Made by a program: the position numbers and the translations under genes
Notes under the pieces: generated by a model
What the model saw: only the letters and a program-made list of their open reading frames with translations
Told to the model about the DNA's origin: nothing
Databases searched by the model: none
DNA from: Lachnospiraceae bacterium NK4A179
GTDB lineage: Bacteria > Bacillota > Clostridia > Lachnospirales > Lachnospiraceae
Direction: 5' to 3'
DNA length: 64,000 nt
NCBI GenBank assembly: GCA_000421045.1
Contig: ATWC01000005.1
Coordinates: 62,001-126,000, forward strand
In this document: positions 53,338 to 61,697 of the stretch, piece by piece
How the letters are laid out: each line of letters opens with the position of its first letter
Numbering within the stretch: position 1 is the stretch's first letter

Positions 53338-53409
53338 TCAGCAAGATATGCTGCAATCCTTTTGTTTCTTCGTTCTACAATCGGATGTGTAATCAAAAAC
53401 TACATTCAT
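53338..53409 (-). CDS. Possible 23-residue Cys-containing small peptide
   Basis: An ATG at 53409 with CAGGAGCAAG about 8 bases upstream opens a 23-codon frame starting MNVVFDYTSD and ending KDCSISC, with three Cys, stopping 25 bp before the hydrolase ATG. It may be a small upstream peptide or leader of the hydrolase gene. Only the ribosome binding site supports it. Confidence 0.3.
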   Translation of the reverse strand: MNVVFDYTSDCRTKKQKDCSISC

Positions 53410-53494
53410 CGTTCTTGCTCCTGTAATCCGATAAGAGTTTCATATTAATTTTATATTCTTTCTGCGACAGGAACAAGATATGACAAAAACGGTC

Positions 53495-53548
53495 TTGACA
53501 AGTTAGAAAAACCTAACTATAATCGCTTAAGGTTAGCGATAGCTAACG
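53495..53548 (+). promoter_or_regulatory. feo promoter with two DtxR/IdeR-like inverted repeats
   Basis: -35 TTGACA (53495-53500), 17-bp spacer, -10 TATAAT (53518-53523). The spacer contains GTTAG-(6)-CTAAC (53502-53517). Just after the -10 lies GTTAGC-GATA-GCTAAC (53532-53547). The arms resemble the TTAGGTTAG half-sites of DtxR/IdeR/MntR-type metalloregulators, so iron-dependent repression is likely. Confidence 0.8.
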
Positions 53549-53629
53549 ATAACCATTTACAATGAACTCGGATTAGGGACGACTCGCCAATCTGGTTATA
53601 CGGCGTTTGAAGAAGAAAAGGATATGAAA

Positions 53630-53848
53630 ATGAATCTTAATGAAGCTGATACAGGACTGGAATATGTTATCACCGGGGTCGACACAGAGGGTGATGATGA
53701 AATGGAAAGTTTTCTTTTCTCGCTTGGCTGCTACAGCGGTGAGAAGATCACTGTAGTGGACAGAAAGAAGAATCTGGTCGTATCCATCAAGGATGCGCGT
53801 TATAACATTGACCCTGAGCTTGCATCGGCCATCCATGTTCTTGCATAG
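53630..53848 (+). CDS. feoA: Ferrous iron transport protein A
   Basis: 72 residues from MNLNEADTGLEYVITGV, with LGCYSGEKITVVDRKKN and IDPELASAIHV, the SH3-like FeoA pattern. FeoA is a small cytosolic partner of FeoB. ATG 53630 lies 7 bases after AAAGGA; ATG 53624 is only one base away from it. First gene under the iron-box promoter. Confidence 0.9.
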   Translation: MNLNEADTGLEYVITGVDTEGDDEMESFLFSLGCYSGEKITVVDRKKNLVVSIKDARYNIDPELASAIHVLA

Positions 53849-53880
53849 GCACGTTTTGTAAATAAGGAGGAATATAGGTA

Positions 53881-55872
53881 ATGAGGATCGCATTAACAGG
53901 TAATCCCAACAGTGGCAAGACGACAATGTACAATGCCCTGACGGGAAGAAATGAGAAGATCGGTAACTGGGCAGGAGTTACGGTCGACAGAAAGGAAAGC
54001 CGCATAAAGGATAAATACAATGAAAGCGGCAAGGAGCTTATCGCCGTGGATCTTCCCGGAGCATATTCGATGTCTCCTTTTACCTCGGAAGAGAGTATCA
54101 CGAGCAGCTATGTTAAGCATGAGCATCCTGATGCGATAATCAATATAGTAGATGCGACCAATCTGAGCAGAAGTCTTTTCTTTACAACTCAGCTTCTTGA
54201 ACTGGGAATCCCTGTAGTTGTTGCCCTTAATAAAACTGATGTGAATGATAAGAAAGGTAACAAAATCGATGAAACCAAGCTTTCAGAAAAACTCGGTTGT
54301 CCTGTTATCAAGACGGTTTCTACCTCTGAAAAAGGAATAAAGGATGCAGTAAGTGCTGCGGCAGCTCTGGAAAGTAAGGGTCAAAAGGCGCCTTATCATC
54401 AGGGTGAAGTAGATGTCTCCAGCAAGAAAGCTGTTGAAGATGCTGACCGCAAGAGATTTGATTTTGTAAATGCGATCGTTAAAGATGTTGAAGTCAGAAA
54501 GACTCTTACAAAGGATAAGACAAAGGGCGATGCGATCGATAAGGTTGTTACCAATCCCTTCCTCGGCCTACTGATATTTGCAGGTATAATGTTCTGTGTA
54601 TTTTACATAAGCCAGACTACAGTCGGAACCTGGCTTGCAGACATTCTTGTGGGATGGATAGAAACATTCCAAGGATGGGCCGGAGAGCAGCTCGGAGATG
54701 CCAATCCGCTTCTTTATGCACTTCTTATTGATGGTGTAATCGGCGGTGTCGGAGCTGTTGTGGGATTCCTTCCTCTTGTAATGGTCATGTATTTCCTTAT
54801 CGCACTTCTTGAAGATTGCGGTTATATGGCAAGAGCTACAGTAGTGCTGGATCCTATCTTTAAGAAGGTTGGACTTTCCGGAAAATCTGTTATCCCCATG
54901 ATAATCGGAACCGGATGCGGAATTCCTGCGATAATGGCCTGCAGGACTATTAAGAATGAGCGTGAGCGCAGGAGCACTGCAATGCTTGCAACATTTATGC
55001 CGTGTGGCGCAAAGCTTCCGGTAATCGCACTTTTTGCGGGAGCCTTTTTCCCTGATTCAACATGGGTAAGCTTTGTGTGCTACGTACTCGGTGTAGTGCT
55101 TGTTCTTTTCGGAGCGCTTCTCATCAAAGCTATAACCGGCATGAAGTACCGTAAGAGTTTCTTTATAATCGAGCTTCCCGAATACAAGGTTCCCAGCCTT
55201 GGGTTCGCTTTCAAGAGCATGCTTGAGCGCGGTAAGGCATATATTGTTAAGGCAGGTACAGTTATCCTTGTATGTAATACGGTTGTGCAGATCATGCAGT
55301 CCTTCAACTGGCAGTTTGAAGCAGTTGAAGAGGGGCTTGAAAGTACCTCGATACTTGCGAGCGTTGCACGGCCTTTCGCAGTTCTTCTTGTTCCTGTTGT
55401 CGGTGTCGTCTCATGGCAGCTTGCCGCTGCAGCGATCACAGGATTTATTGCCAAGGAGAATGTTGTTGGAACTATCGCTACATGCTTTGCAATAACCAAT
55501 TTCATCGATACAGAAGAGTTTGAACTCATCGGAGAAGGAAATGCAGTTGCAACGGTTATGGGTATAACAAAGGTTGCCGCACTTGCATACCTCATGTTTA
55601 ATCTTTATACACCTCCTTGTTTTGCAGCCCTTGGCGCAATGAATTCAGAAATGAAATCAGCCAAGTGGCTCTGGGGGGCTATCGGCCTTCAGCTTGCTAC
55701 CGGATTTACCGTAGGCTTTATCGTTTATCAGGTTGGAACCATCATAACTACAGGAACCGTTGGAGCAGGCTTCGTCGGAGGGCTTATAGCGGTGATCTGC
55801 TTTGCAGCGATCATAACTTTCATTATCAGGAGCAATCACAGAAAGATGGCTCTTGAGTATAAACTTAGCTGA
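53881..55872 (+). CDS. feoB: Ferrous iron transport protein B
   Basis: 663 residues. N-terminal GTPase with GNPNSGKTTMYNALTG (G1), VDLPGAYSMSPFTSEE (G3), LNKTDV (G4); then a spacer domain and a membrane part with the Gate motifs LPLVMVMYFLIALLEDCGYM and PCGAKLPVIALFAG (Cys in the pore) and MIIGTGCGIPAIMACRTI. It imports Fe(II) across the cytoplasmic membrane. AGGAGG precedes the ATG. Confidence 0.97.
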   Translation: MRIALTGNPNSGKTTMYNALTGRNEKIGNWAGVTVDRKESRIKDKYNESGKELIAVDLPGAYSMSPFTSEESITSSYVKHEHPDAIINIVDATNLSRSLFFTTQLLELGIPVVVALNKTDVNDKKGNKIDETKLSEKLGCPVIKTVSTSEKGIKDAVSAAAALESKGQKAPYHQGEVDVSSKKAVEDADRKRFDFVNAIVKDVEVRKTLTKDKTKGDAIDKVVTNPFLGLLIFAGIMFCVFYISQTTVGTWLADILVGWIETFQGWAGEQLGDANPLLYALLIDGVIGGVGAVVGFLPLVMVMYFLIALLEDCGYMARATVVLDPIFKKVGLSGKSVIPMIIGTGCGIPAIMACRTIKNERERRSTAMLATFMPCGAKLPVIALFAGAFFPDSTWVSFVCYVLGVVLVLFGALLIKAITGMKYRKSFFIIELPEYKVPSLGFAFKSMLERGKAYIVKAGTVILVCNTVVQIMQSFNWQFEAVEEGLESTSILASVARPFAVLLVPVVGVVSWQLAAAAITGFIAKENVVGTIATCFAITNFIDTEEFELIGEGNAVATVMGITKVAALAYLMFNLYTPPCFAALGAMNSEMKSAKWLWGAIGLQLATGFTVGFIVYQVGTIITTGTVGAGFVGGLIAVICFAAIITFIIRSNHRKMALEYKLS

Positions 55873-56004
55873 TCCTATGCGGGGGGAGTTTCCGGGTTCT
55901 GTTCTCCTCTAACCATTGATAGTAAGCACAATAACAGGTTTGTAGTTTGCTATATTATTCGGAAACTGCTCCCGTATAAGTTCATAAGTATAGGAGGGAA
56001 AAAG

Positions 56005-56181
56005 ATGGGTTCAGTTATTGCCAATGTGGTTATAATACTTATAATGGCAGTTATACTTACCGGGGCCTGCCTGTACATATATAAAGAAAAAAAGAAGGGC
56101 AGACGCTGTATAGGTTGCCCGATGGCTGGGAAATGTCCTAAGCATGCGGCTTGCAGCAAAAATTCCTTGCAAAACTTATAA
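56005..56181 (+). CDS. FeoB-associated Cys-rich membrane microprotein
   Basis: 58 residues. One membrane helix (VIANVVIILIMAVILTGACL), a basic stretch (KEKKKGRR) and a Cys cluster CIGCPMAGKCPKHAAC. This is the layout of the FeoB-associated Cys-rich protein family found after feoB in Firmicutes, thought to help iron delivery. AGGAGGG is 8 bases before the ATG. Confidence 0.88.
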   Translation: MGSVIANVVIILIMAVILTGACLYIYKEKKKGRRCIGCPMAGKCPKHAACSKNSLQNL

Positions 56182-56226
56182 AACTATCCTTCGTATGGAT
56201 CATCTAAAAATGAATTTATGAAGTGT

Positions 56227-56254
56227 AAAACGGGGGGATATTCTCCTCGTTTTT
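56227..56254 (+). terminator. Terminator after the feo unit
   Basis: AAAACGGGGGGA-TAT-TCTCCTCGTTTTT, stem with two G-U pairs and a T run. Confidence 0.8.
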
Positions 56255-56276
56255 GATTTAATGATGAGAGGTATAT

Positions 56277-56651
56277 ATGAGTTCTACGATATCTAATGCA
56301 GTGATAATCCTGCTGCTTTTGATCATTATGTTTTTCGCCGTAAGGAGTACAATTGCCCATTTCAAGGGAAAAGGATCCTGCTGTGGCGGAGGTGGAAGTG
56401 ATGTCAAAACTAAACCCAAAAGGTTGAAAAATGTGATCATGACGAAAGTGATCAGGATAGATGGAATGCACTGTGAGCACTGCTATACAAGAGTATCCAA
56501 TGCCCTCAATTCAATCGATGGTATAAGCGCCATAGTTAAAGGGAAAAAGGGCATTGCAATTGTAAAGATGGAAAAAAGTTACAGTGATGAAGAACTAGAG
56601 CAGGCCATTACGGATATGGGATACGATGTTGTATCCATAAGCGATAAGTAG
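56277..56651 (+). CDS. Membrane-anchored HMA-domain protein
   Basis: 124 residues. An N-terminal membrane helix (ISNAVIILLLLIIMFFAV) is followed by KGKGSCCGGGGS, as in FeoB-associated proteins, and then by a heavy-metal-associated domain with VIRIDGMHCEHCYTRVSNAL (CxxC). It may pass copper or another soft metal at the inner face of the membrane. GAGAGG lies before the ATG. No metal ATPase is adjacent; the nearest is copA at 29.5 kb. Confidence 0.82.
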   Translation: MSSTISNAVIILLLLIIMFFAVRSTIAHFKGKGSCCGGGGSDVKTKPKRLKNVIMTKVIRIDGMHCEHCYTRVSNALNSIDGISAIVKGKKGIAIVKMEKSYSDEELEQAITDMGYDVVSISDK

Positions 56652-56767
56652 ATCATCTGAAGGATATCGAATATGCTTAAATTGGTATCTGATACAATAT
56701 ATTAAGAATGATAAAATCATCAGGTTTGGTTATCAGAACCCATGCCGGAAAGGATTGTAACTATCAT

Positions 56768-57556
56768 ATGAGTACTATCATTACAGGATTGATGATACCT
56801 TTTATAGGCACGGCCGCAGGAGCGGGCTGTGTTTTTTTCTTGAAAAAGGAACTGAAGGCAACTGTCCAGAGAGCGCTCGCAGGTTTTGCTGCAGGAGTTA
56901 TGGTTGCCGCATCTATTTGGAGTCTTATAGTTCCTGCAATAGAACAGTCAGAGGATAAAGGCAGACTGGCCTTTCTTCCGGCATTCATTGGTTTCTGGTG
57001 TGGGATATTCTTTCTGCTCCTTCTGGACCATGTTATCCCTCATATTCACAGGAGTATTGAAAGAGCGGACCAGACGGAGGGCCCAAAGAGCAGGCTTACA
57101 AGAACTGCTATGCTGGTGCTTGCGGTGACACTTCATAACATTCCTGAGGGAATGGCAGTCGGTGTTGTATATGCGGGTTTTTCAGGCGGCTCATCAGGTA
57201 TCACGGCCGGAGCAGCTCTGGCGCTCGCAATTGGAATAGCGATCCAGAATTTCCCGGAAGGTGCGATCATATCCATGCCTTTGTATGCGGAAGGGAAGAA
57301 TAAGCCAAAGTCATTCATTCTCGGAGTGCTGTCGGGGGCGGTGGAGCCGGTCTTTGGAGGACTCACGGTTATACTGGCAGCGTTTATCGTGCCTGCAATG
57401 CCTTATCTTCTTTCATTCGCCGCCGGCGCAATGCTTTATGTGGTTGTAGAGGAACTGATACCGGAGATGTCTGAGGGAGAACATTCCGATATAGGCGTCA
57501 TAGCTTTTTCTGTGGGCTTCAGTCTTATGATGGTTCTGGATGTGGCGCTGGGGTGA
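56768..57556 (+). CDS. ZIP family metal transporter (ZupT-like)
   Basis: 262 residues, about eight membrane helices. LAVTLHNIPEGMAVGVVYAG and IAIQNFPEGAIISMPLYAEG are the paired HNxPEG/QNxPEG metal-binding motifs of helices 4 and 5, and FGGLTVILAAFIV and VVVEELIPEM follow. It should import zinc, iron or another divalent cation. The ATG at 56768 starts the conserved part; the upstream start at 56708 adds 20 hydrophilic residues with no ribosome binding site. Confidence 0.88.
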   Translation: MSTIITGLMIPFIGTAAGAGCVFFLKKELKATVQRALAGFAAGVMVAASIWSLIVPAIEQSEDKGRLAFLPAFIGFWCGIFFLLLLDHVIPHIHRSIERADQTEGPKSRLTRTAMLVLAVTLHNIPEGMAVGVVYAGFSGGSSGITAGAALALAIGIAIQNFPEGAIISMPLYAEGKNKPKSFILGVLSGAVEPVFGGLTVILAAFIVPAMPYLLSFAAGAMLYVVVEELIPEMSEGEHSDIGVIAFSVGFSLMMVLDVALG

Positions 57557-57644
57557 GAGATGACATATTCATGTGGGATTACCTTCCGAAGTTCCACTGT
57601 GTTTATTCTTTCCGTGTCTCCTATGAGCCCGAACGGATAGAGGA

Positions 57645-57836
57645 TTAGGTGTCCGGTCTTTGAAACATGGAAAAGTATTTTTGAAGAAGTTCCTTGATCT
57701 CATACGCTGGTTCTTTCATGCCACCCTTGATCCATACGAAGAGGGTATTCCATATTGCGCCGATATTAAATGCAAGAAGATATTTGGGATCGAGTTCTCC
57801 GAAAAAATGTCTGTATATGTCTTCATCCAGCTCATG
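57645..57836 (-). pseudogene. TetR-type regulator, C-terminal fragment
   Basis: On the minus strand a frame of about 63 residues ends at TAA (57645-57647) and contains LLAFNIGAIWNTLFVWIKGG, followed by MKEPAYEIKELLQKYF. This is the usual end of TetR/AcrR regulators of Clostridia. An in-frame stop lies just upstream (about 57837-57839) and no DNA-binding part is found, so it looks like a remnant. The rest of 57557-57995 shows no other gene I can support. Confidence 0.5.
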
Positions 57837-57923
57837 TTACGGCAATTGATTATTCTGACGGACCGTGGATAACGGCAAAGGAGGGATATCAAATTTTGTT
57901 CGATGAATTATTCGAAATATTTG

Positions 57924-57951
57924 TTGAATGATTTTACGAATATGCTATAAT
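57924..57951 (+). promoter_or_regulatory. Promoter of the toxin-antitoxin pair
   Basis: -35 TTGAAT and -10 TATAAT with a 16-bp spacer. TATTCG (57909-57914) and CGAATA (57937-57942) form an inverted repeat around the -35, a possible site for antitoxin autoregulation. Confidence 0.6.
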
Positions 57952-57995
57952 AAAAATAATTCATACAAATCATGTTTAAGTGAGGAGGGATTGAT

Positions 57996-58298
57996 ATGCC
58001 AATAATAGCACCGGTATCCGAACTAAGAAATTATGGACAGGTACTTGAAAAAGTAAAACCAAACGCTCCTGTTTATTTGACTAAAAATGGTCATGGTCAG
58101 TTTAGCGTTCACAGTATAGAGGATGATGAGGAATTTGAAAAGGCAAGGGCGATGGTACGACTCCTGACCGAGATAAACAAGGGTATACAGTCTGGAGAAG
58201 AACAAGGCTGGCTCTCTGATGAGGATCTTGATAAACATTTCATTGAGAGACGTAAGCAGAAGGAAAAGATGCTGATGGAACAGAAAACGGAGGGTTAA
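57996..58298 (+). CDS. Phd/YefM-type antitoxin
   Basis: 100 residues. The N-terminus MPIIAPVSELRNYGQVLEKV, followed by PVYLTKNGHGQFSVHSIED, is the Phd/YefM DNA-binding fold; the C-terminal half is charged and helical (toxin-binding). It should bind the ParE-like toxin encoded 2 bp downstream and repress the promoter. GAGGAGGG precedes the ATG. Confidence 0.88.
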   Translation: MPIIAPVSELRNYGQVLEKVKPNAPVYLTKNGHGQFSVHSIEDDEEFEKARAMVRLLTEINKGIQSGEEQGWLSDEDLDKHFIERRKQKEKMLMEQKTEG

Positions 58299-58300
58299 AT

Positions 58301-58636
58301 ATGATTTACCAACTTAGATACTCTCCGATTGCTGAAGAAGATCTGGATCGTGTGTGGGATGAAGTTTGGGAGGCTTCACAAAACTTTGATATAGCGGACA
58401 AATATGTGGAAGATCTTCGTAATGCCTTGAGACAAAAGAAGAAGTATCCAAAGACAGGTAGCCCGCTTACATACATGGGGGAGTTTACGGGACTGTATTA
58501 TGTGACGTTTAAAGAGTATATTGCATTTTACAGAATCCATGGTGATGTGATTGAGGTTGCAAGAGTACTGTTCTCCCGAAGCGATTATATGAAAGAATTG
58601 TTTGGGAAAAGCGAATACTTACATCGCCCTTTATGA
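58301..58636 (+). CDS. ParE/RelE-family toxin
   Basis: 111 residues: LRYSPIAEEDLDRVWDEVWE at the N-terminus, then YVEDLRNALRQKKKYPKTGS, YYVTFKEYIAFYRIHGD and VARVLFSRSDYMKELFG, the order of the ParE/RelE fold with the basic and Tyr residues near the end. Members act as gyrase poisons or ribosome-dependent mRNases; which applies cannot be told. It follows the antitoxin by two bases. Confidence 0.88.
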   Translation: MIYQLRYSPIAEEDLDRVWDEVWEASQNFDIADKYVEDLRNALRQKKKYPKTGSPLTYMGEFTGLYYVTFKEYIAFYRIHGDVIEVARVLFSRSDYMKELFGKSEYLHRPL

Positions 58637-58698
58637 ATCAGTATTATTTGTGGATAAAGGTTATTGCAAGAGAGTAAGGAAAGTTGGAAGTTAAATAA

Positions 58699-59679
58699 AT
58701 GGAAGCTTATAAAACGGAATGGTATGGCAGTAAAGCAAAGGTGCTCCGGCGTTTTCGGAATATGCAGGTCATTGATTATGGTTGCCGGGGAAAAGGGATA
58801 ATTACCGATATCCGTCTGTTTCCGGGGATTCAGCTCAGCTTACAGGACATGGAGACGGAGTCGGTATTTCCGGCACAGACTTTTTCGGATGATATTGTAT
58901 CGATCAATTATTGCGTGGACGGCAGGCAGGAGAGTGAGTTTCGGGATCATACCGTTGCTTATCTTTTGCAGCATCATTTAAGTGTGATTGGGACGAAATT
59001 TTTGCCTGTTTCATTTTCTTTTCCGCTTAGGAAGTACCGTGGAATATCGCTTGTGCTGGAGCAGGGGGCGATGGATGCCGAAACCTTTAAGATACTGAAC
59101 ACATTTGGGGTGGATATTGGACAGATTGAAGAACACCTTCACCTGGAAGAAAAATGGTTTATCAGTCATCCAATGAAAGGACTGGATCATTTATTCAGGG
59201 AAATCCTGCAGGCCACGTCATTTGATGGGAGCCGCTTCGAACTGCACAGACTGCGTCTTAAGGTGATCGAATTGCTGCAGTATATCTCGCAGATGGATGC
59301 CGTTATGGACGAGGAACATATTTATTTTTCTATGGAACAGATCCGGAAAACCAAACAGATCGCCGAAGAGATGCTGAACGACCCGGAAAACAGACTGACA
59401 CTGGAGGAATACGCAAAGAAGTATGAAATATCGGTTTCGGTATTTCACAAGATTTTTAATCAAATTTATGGAGATACGCCACACGTATACCGTAAAAAAT
59501 ATAAGATGAATCTTGCGTGTATGTATCTGCGGGAGGGAGGAAGAAAGATCAGCGATATTGCTTTGGAACTGGGATACAGCAATCCGAGCAAATTTTCCAA
59601 AGCATTTTACAGTGTCTATGGGGTTTTGCCTAAGCAATACCAAAAAGAAAACAGGAATGGGCTATTTTTGGAAGTATAA
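58699..59679 (+). CDS. AraC-family transcriptional regulator
   Basis: 326 residues. The C-terminal 100 residues hold the two helix-turn-helix motifs (LTLEEYAKKYEISVSVFHKI and KISDIALELGYSNPSKFSKA, then FYSVYGVLPKQYQ). The N-terminal part has no recognised ligand domain. It sits upstream of an ABC exporter pair in the same orientation, the arrangement seen with siderophore-type (YbtPQ-like) transporter pairs, so it is likely to regulate them. The ribosome binding site is weak. Confidence 0.9.
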   Translation: MEAYKTEWYGSKAKVLRRFRNMQVIDYGCRGKGIITDIRLFPGIQLSLQDMETESVFPAQTFSDDIVSINYCVDGRQESEFRDHTVAYLLQHHLSVIGTKFLPVSFSFPLRKYRGISLVLEQGAMDAETFKILNTFGVDIGQIEEHLHLEEKWFISHPMKGLDHLFREILQATSFDGSRFELHRLRLKVIELLQYISQMDAVMDEEHIYFSMEQIRKTKQIAEEMLNDPENRLTLEEYAKKYEISVSVFHKIFNQIYGDTPHVYRKKYKMNLACMYLREGGRKISDIALELGYSNPSKFSKAFYSVYGVLPKQYQKENRNGLFLEV

Positions 59680-59718
59680 GAGCTTTTCGGAGTAGAAGGA
59701 CAAAAGAATAGATGATAT

Positions 59719-59754
59719 AAAAAGCGTGGTAATAAACAATGCCACGCTTTTTTT
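59719..59754 (+). terminator. Terminator after the AraC-type gene
   Basis: AAAGCGTGG-(12 nt)-CCACGCTTT followed by TTTT. Confidence 0.88.
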
Positions 59755-59761
59755 ATGCACA

Positions 59762-59852
59762 GGGTCGCCGAAAGGAAAACGTTGCCTGACGGCAACCGGC
59801 GACCCGCGCGCGAGCAGGGTGCGACTTCGTCTTCCCTACTCGATTGCACAGG
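59762..59852 (+). promoter_or_regulatory. GC-rich structured leader of the ABC pair
   Basis: GGGTCGCCG (59762-59770) pairs with CGGCGACCC (59797-59805) and encloses the perfect stem GTTGCC-TGAC-GGCAAC (59781-59796). A further stem, GAGCAGGG with CCCTACTC, follows at about 59812-59841. These lie between the terminator and the ribosome binding site of the first ABC gene. Possible RNA control element; no known class is recognised. Confidence 0.55.
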
Positions 59853-59894
59853 AAGCAGAAAGAAGCGCGGAAGAATAAGGAGGACTGACAGAAA

Positions 59895-61697
59895 GTGAGT
59901 CAAAAAAATAAAAAGAACAAAAAGAAAAACGGCTTGGCAAGGTGTCTGGAGATCGCCGCAAAACGAAAACCGCTGGTGATCCTATCGGCAGTGCTTTCGT
60001 CGATTGCGGCAATCTGTTCCTTTGTGCCGTATCTGGCAATCTATTGTGTGATCCGGGAGATTCTTATGGTATATCCCGACCTGAACCGCCTGAACACGGA
60101 AGCGATCCGGTTATATTCGGTTTGGGCAATGCTTGGGATTATTGGAAACCTGATCAGTTATTTTCTGGCAATTCTGTGTTCACATATTGGGGCTTTTGGA
60201 ACGATCTATGACTTAAAAATCGAATTTGCCGATCATCTGGCCCGGATTCCCCTGGGATATCATCTGAGTATCGGAAGCGGCAAACTTCGCAAGATCATGG
60301 AAGGAAACATTGAAAGCATCGAAGGGTTTCTGGCGCATCAGTTTCCTGATTTTGTGGCCTCGGTGACCAGTCCGATCGTGATGGTGATCCTGCTGTTTGT
60401 AGTTGACTGGCGGTTTGGGCTGGCCAGCCTCGCGGGAATTATTGCAGCGTTTGTTGCAGAGTTTATGGGATACGGCAGCGGAGAAATGAAAAATACAATG
60501 CAGCAGTATCAGGATGCATTGGAAGATATGAACAATGCATCGGTGGAGTTTGTCCGCGGTATGCCGGTCATCAAGATATTCGGTAAGGAGGAATCCTCCT
60601 TTGAACGCTTGAAATCAGCGATTAATAAATACACAGACTGGGTTCTTAAGTTTTCTCTGGGGTGGCAGAATTGCATGCCTGCGTTCACGACCATTGTAAA
60701 TAATATCTATCTTTTTCTGATCCCGGTAGGGATTCTGGTGGGGAGAAATGCAAAAGATCCGAAAATGTTCGCATTACACTTTGTTTTTTATCTGCTGTTT
60801 GTACCGGCGATCGCAGGTATCCTCAACAAGATCATGTATGTATCGGAAAGCTTTATGGAGATAAACAATAATGTTGCCCGTATGGATGAAATACTCTATA
60901 TCAGTGAGCTTACGGACAATGGAACGAAAGTTCCGGCAGGCTGTGATGTGCGTTTTGAAAATGTATCGTTTTCCTATGAAGGCAGAACTGAGCAGGCACT
61001 GAAAAATGTCAGCTTTCAGGCGCAGGAAGGACAGCTTACGGCAGTCGTCGGAGCCTCCGGAAGCGGTAAGAGTACTATCGCCAATCTCTTATCCCGATTC
61101 TGGGATATCGGAGAGGGAAGCATAAAGATTGGGAATACGGATATCCGGGAGATCTCGCAGGAAGAACTGATGAAGACAATCAGTTTTGTCTATCAGGATA
61201 CCTTTCTGTTTAAGATGAGCATTGCGGATAATATACGGCTGGGAAGGAGAAATGCATCGGATCAGGATGTAATGGAAGCGGCAAGACAGGCTCAGTGCCA
61301 TGAGTTTATCATGCAGTTGCCGGATGGCTATCAAACAGTGGTGGGAAGCAGCGGAGTACACTTGTCCGGTGGGGAAAGACAGCGTATCGCGATTGCCAGA
61401 GCTATACTTAAGGATTCTCCGGTCATCATACTGGACGAGGCAACTGCATTTTCGGATCCGGAGAACGAATACCTGATCCAGAAATCTTTTGAAAATCTGA
61501 CGAAGAACAAAACCGTGATCATGATCGCACACCGGCTGAGTACGGTGAGGGATGCTGACCGTATCCTGGTAATGCAGGATGGAGAACTGGTGGAAAGCGG
61601 TAACCATGAAGCGCTGTATGAAAAAGGCGGCCGTTACAGAAAACTCTGGGACAGCTATGCACAGACTTTGGAATGGAAGGTAGGGGAAACAGCATGA
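59895..61697 (+). CDS. ABC transporter, permease-ATPase (first of pair)
   Basis: 600 residues. Six membrane helices to about residue 320, then VVGASGSGKSTIANLLSRFW (Walker A), FVYQDTFLFKMSIADNIRLG, VHLSGGERQRIAIARAILKD, VIILDEATAFSDPENE (Walker B with catalytic Glu) and IAHRLSTV. Translation starts at GTG 59895 with AAGGAGG about 11 bases upstream. It forms a heterodimer with the next product. The set resembles YbtP/YbtQ-like siderophore importers or exporters in gut Firmicutes; direction and substrate are inferred from context only. Codon use looks more GC-rich than in the feo region. Confidence 0.88.
   Translation: MSQKNKKNKKKNGLARCLEIAAKRKPLVILSAVLSSIAAICSFVPYLAIYCVIREILMVYPDLNRLNTEAIRLYSVWAMLGIIGNLISYFLAILCSHIGAFGTIYDLKIEFADHLARIPLGYHLSIGSGKLRKIMEGNIESIEGFLAHQFPDFVASVTSPIVMVILLFVVDWRFGLASLAGIIAAFVAEFMGYGSGEMKNTMQQYQDALEDMNNASVEFVRGMPVIKIFGKEESSFERLKSAINKYTDWVLKFSLGWQNCMPAFTTIVNNIYLFLIPVGILVGRNAKDPKMFALHFVFYLLFVPAIAGILNKIMYVSESFMEINNNVARMDEILYISELTDNGTKVPAGCDVRFENVSFSYEGRTEQALKNVSFQAQEGQLTAVVGASGSGKSTIANLLSRFWDIGEGSIKIGNTDIREISQEELMKTISFVYQDTFLFKMSIADNIRLGRRNASDQDVMEAARQAQCHEFIMQLPDGYQTVVGSSGVHLSGGERQRIAIARAILKDSPVIILDEATAFSDPENEYLIQKSFENLTKNKTVIMIAHRLSTVRDADRILVMQDGELVESGNHEALYEKGGRYRKLWDSYAQTLEWKVGETA

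Noticed and set aside
57660-57872. 70-codon plus-strand frame after the ZIP gene
   Set aside because: It is the antisense shadow of the TetR-like fragment and has no ribosome binding site.
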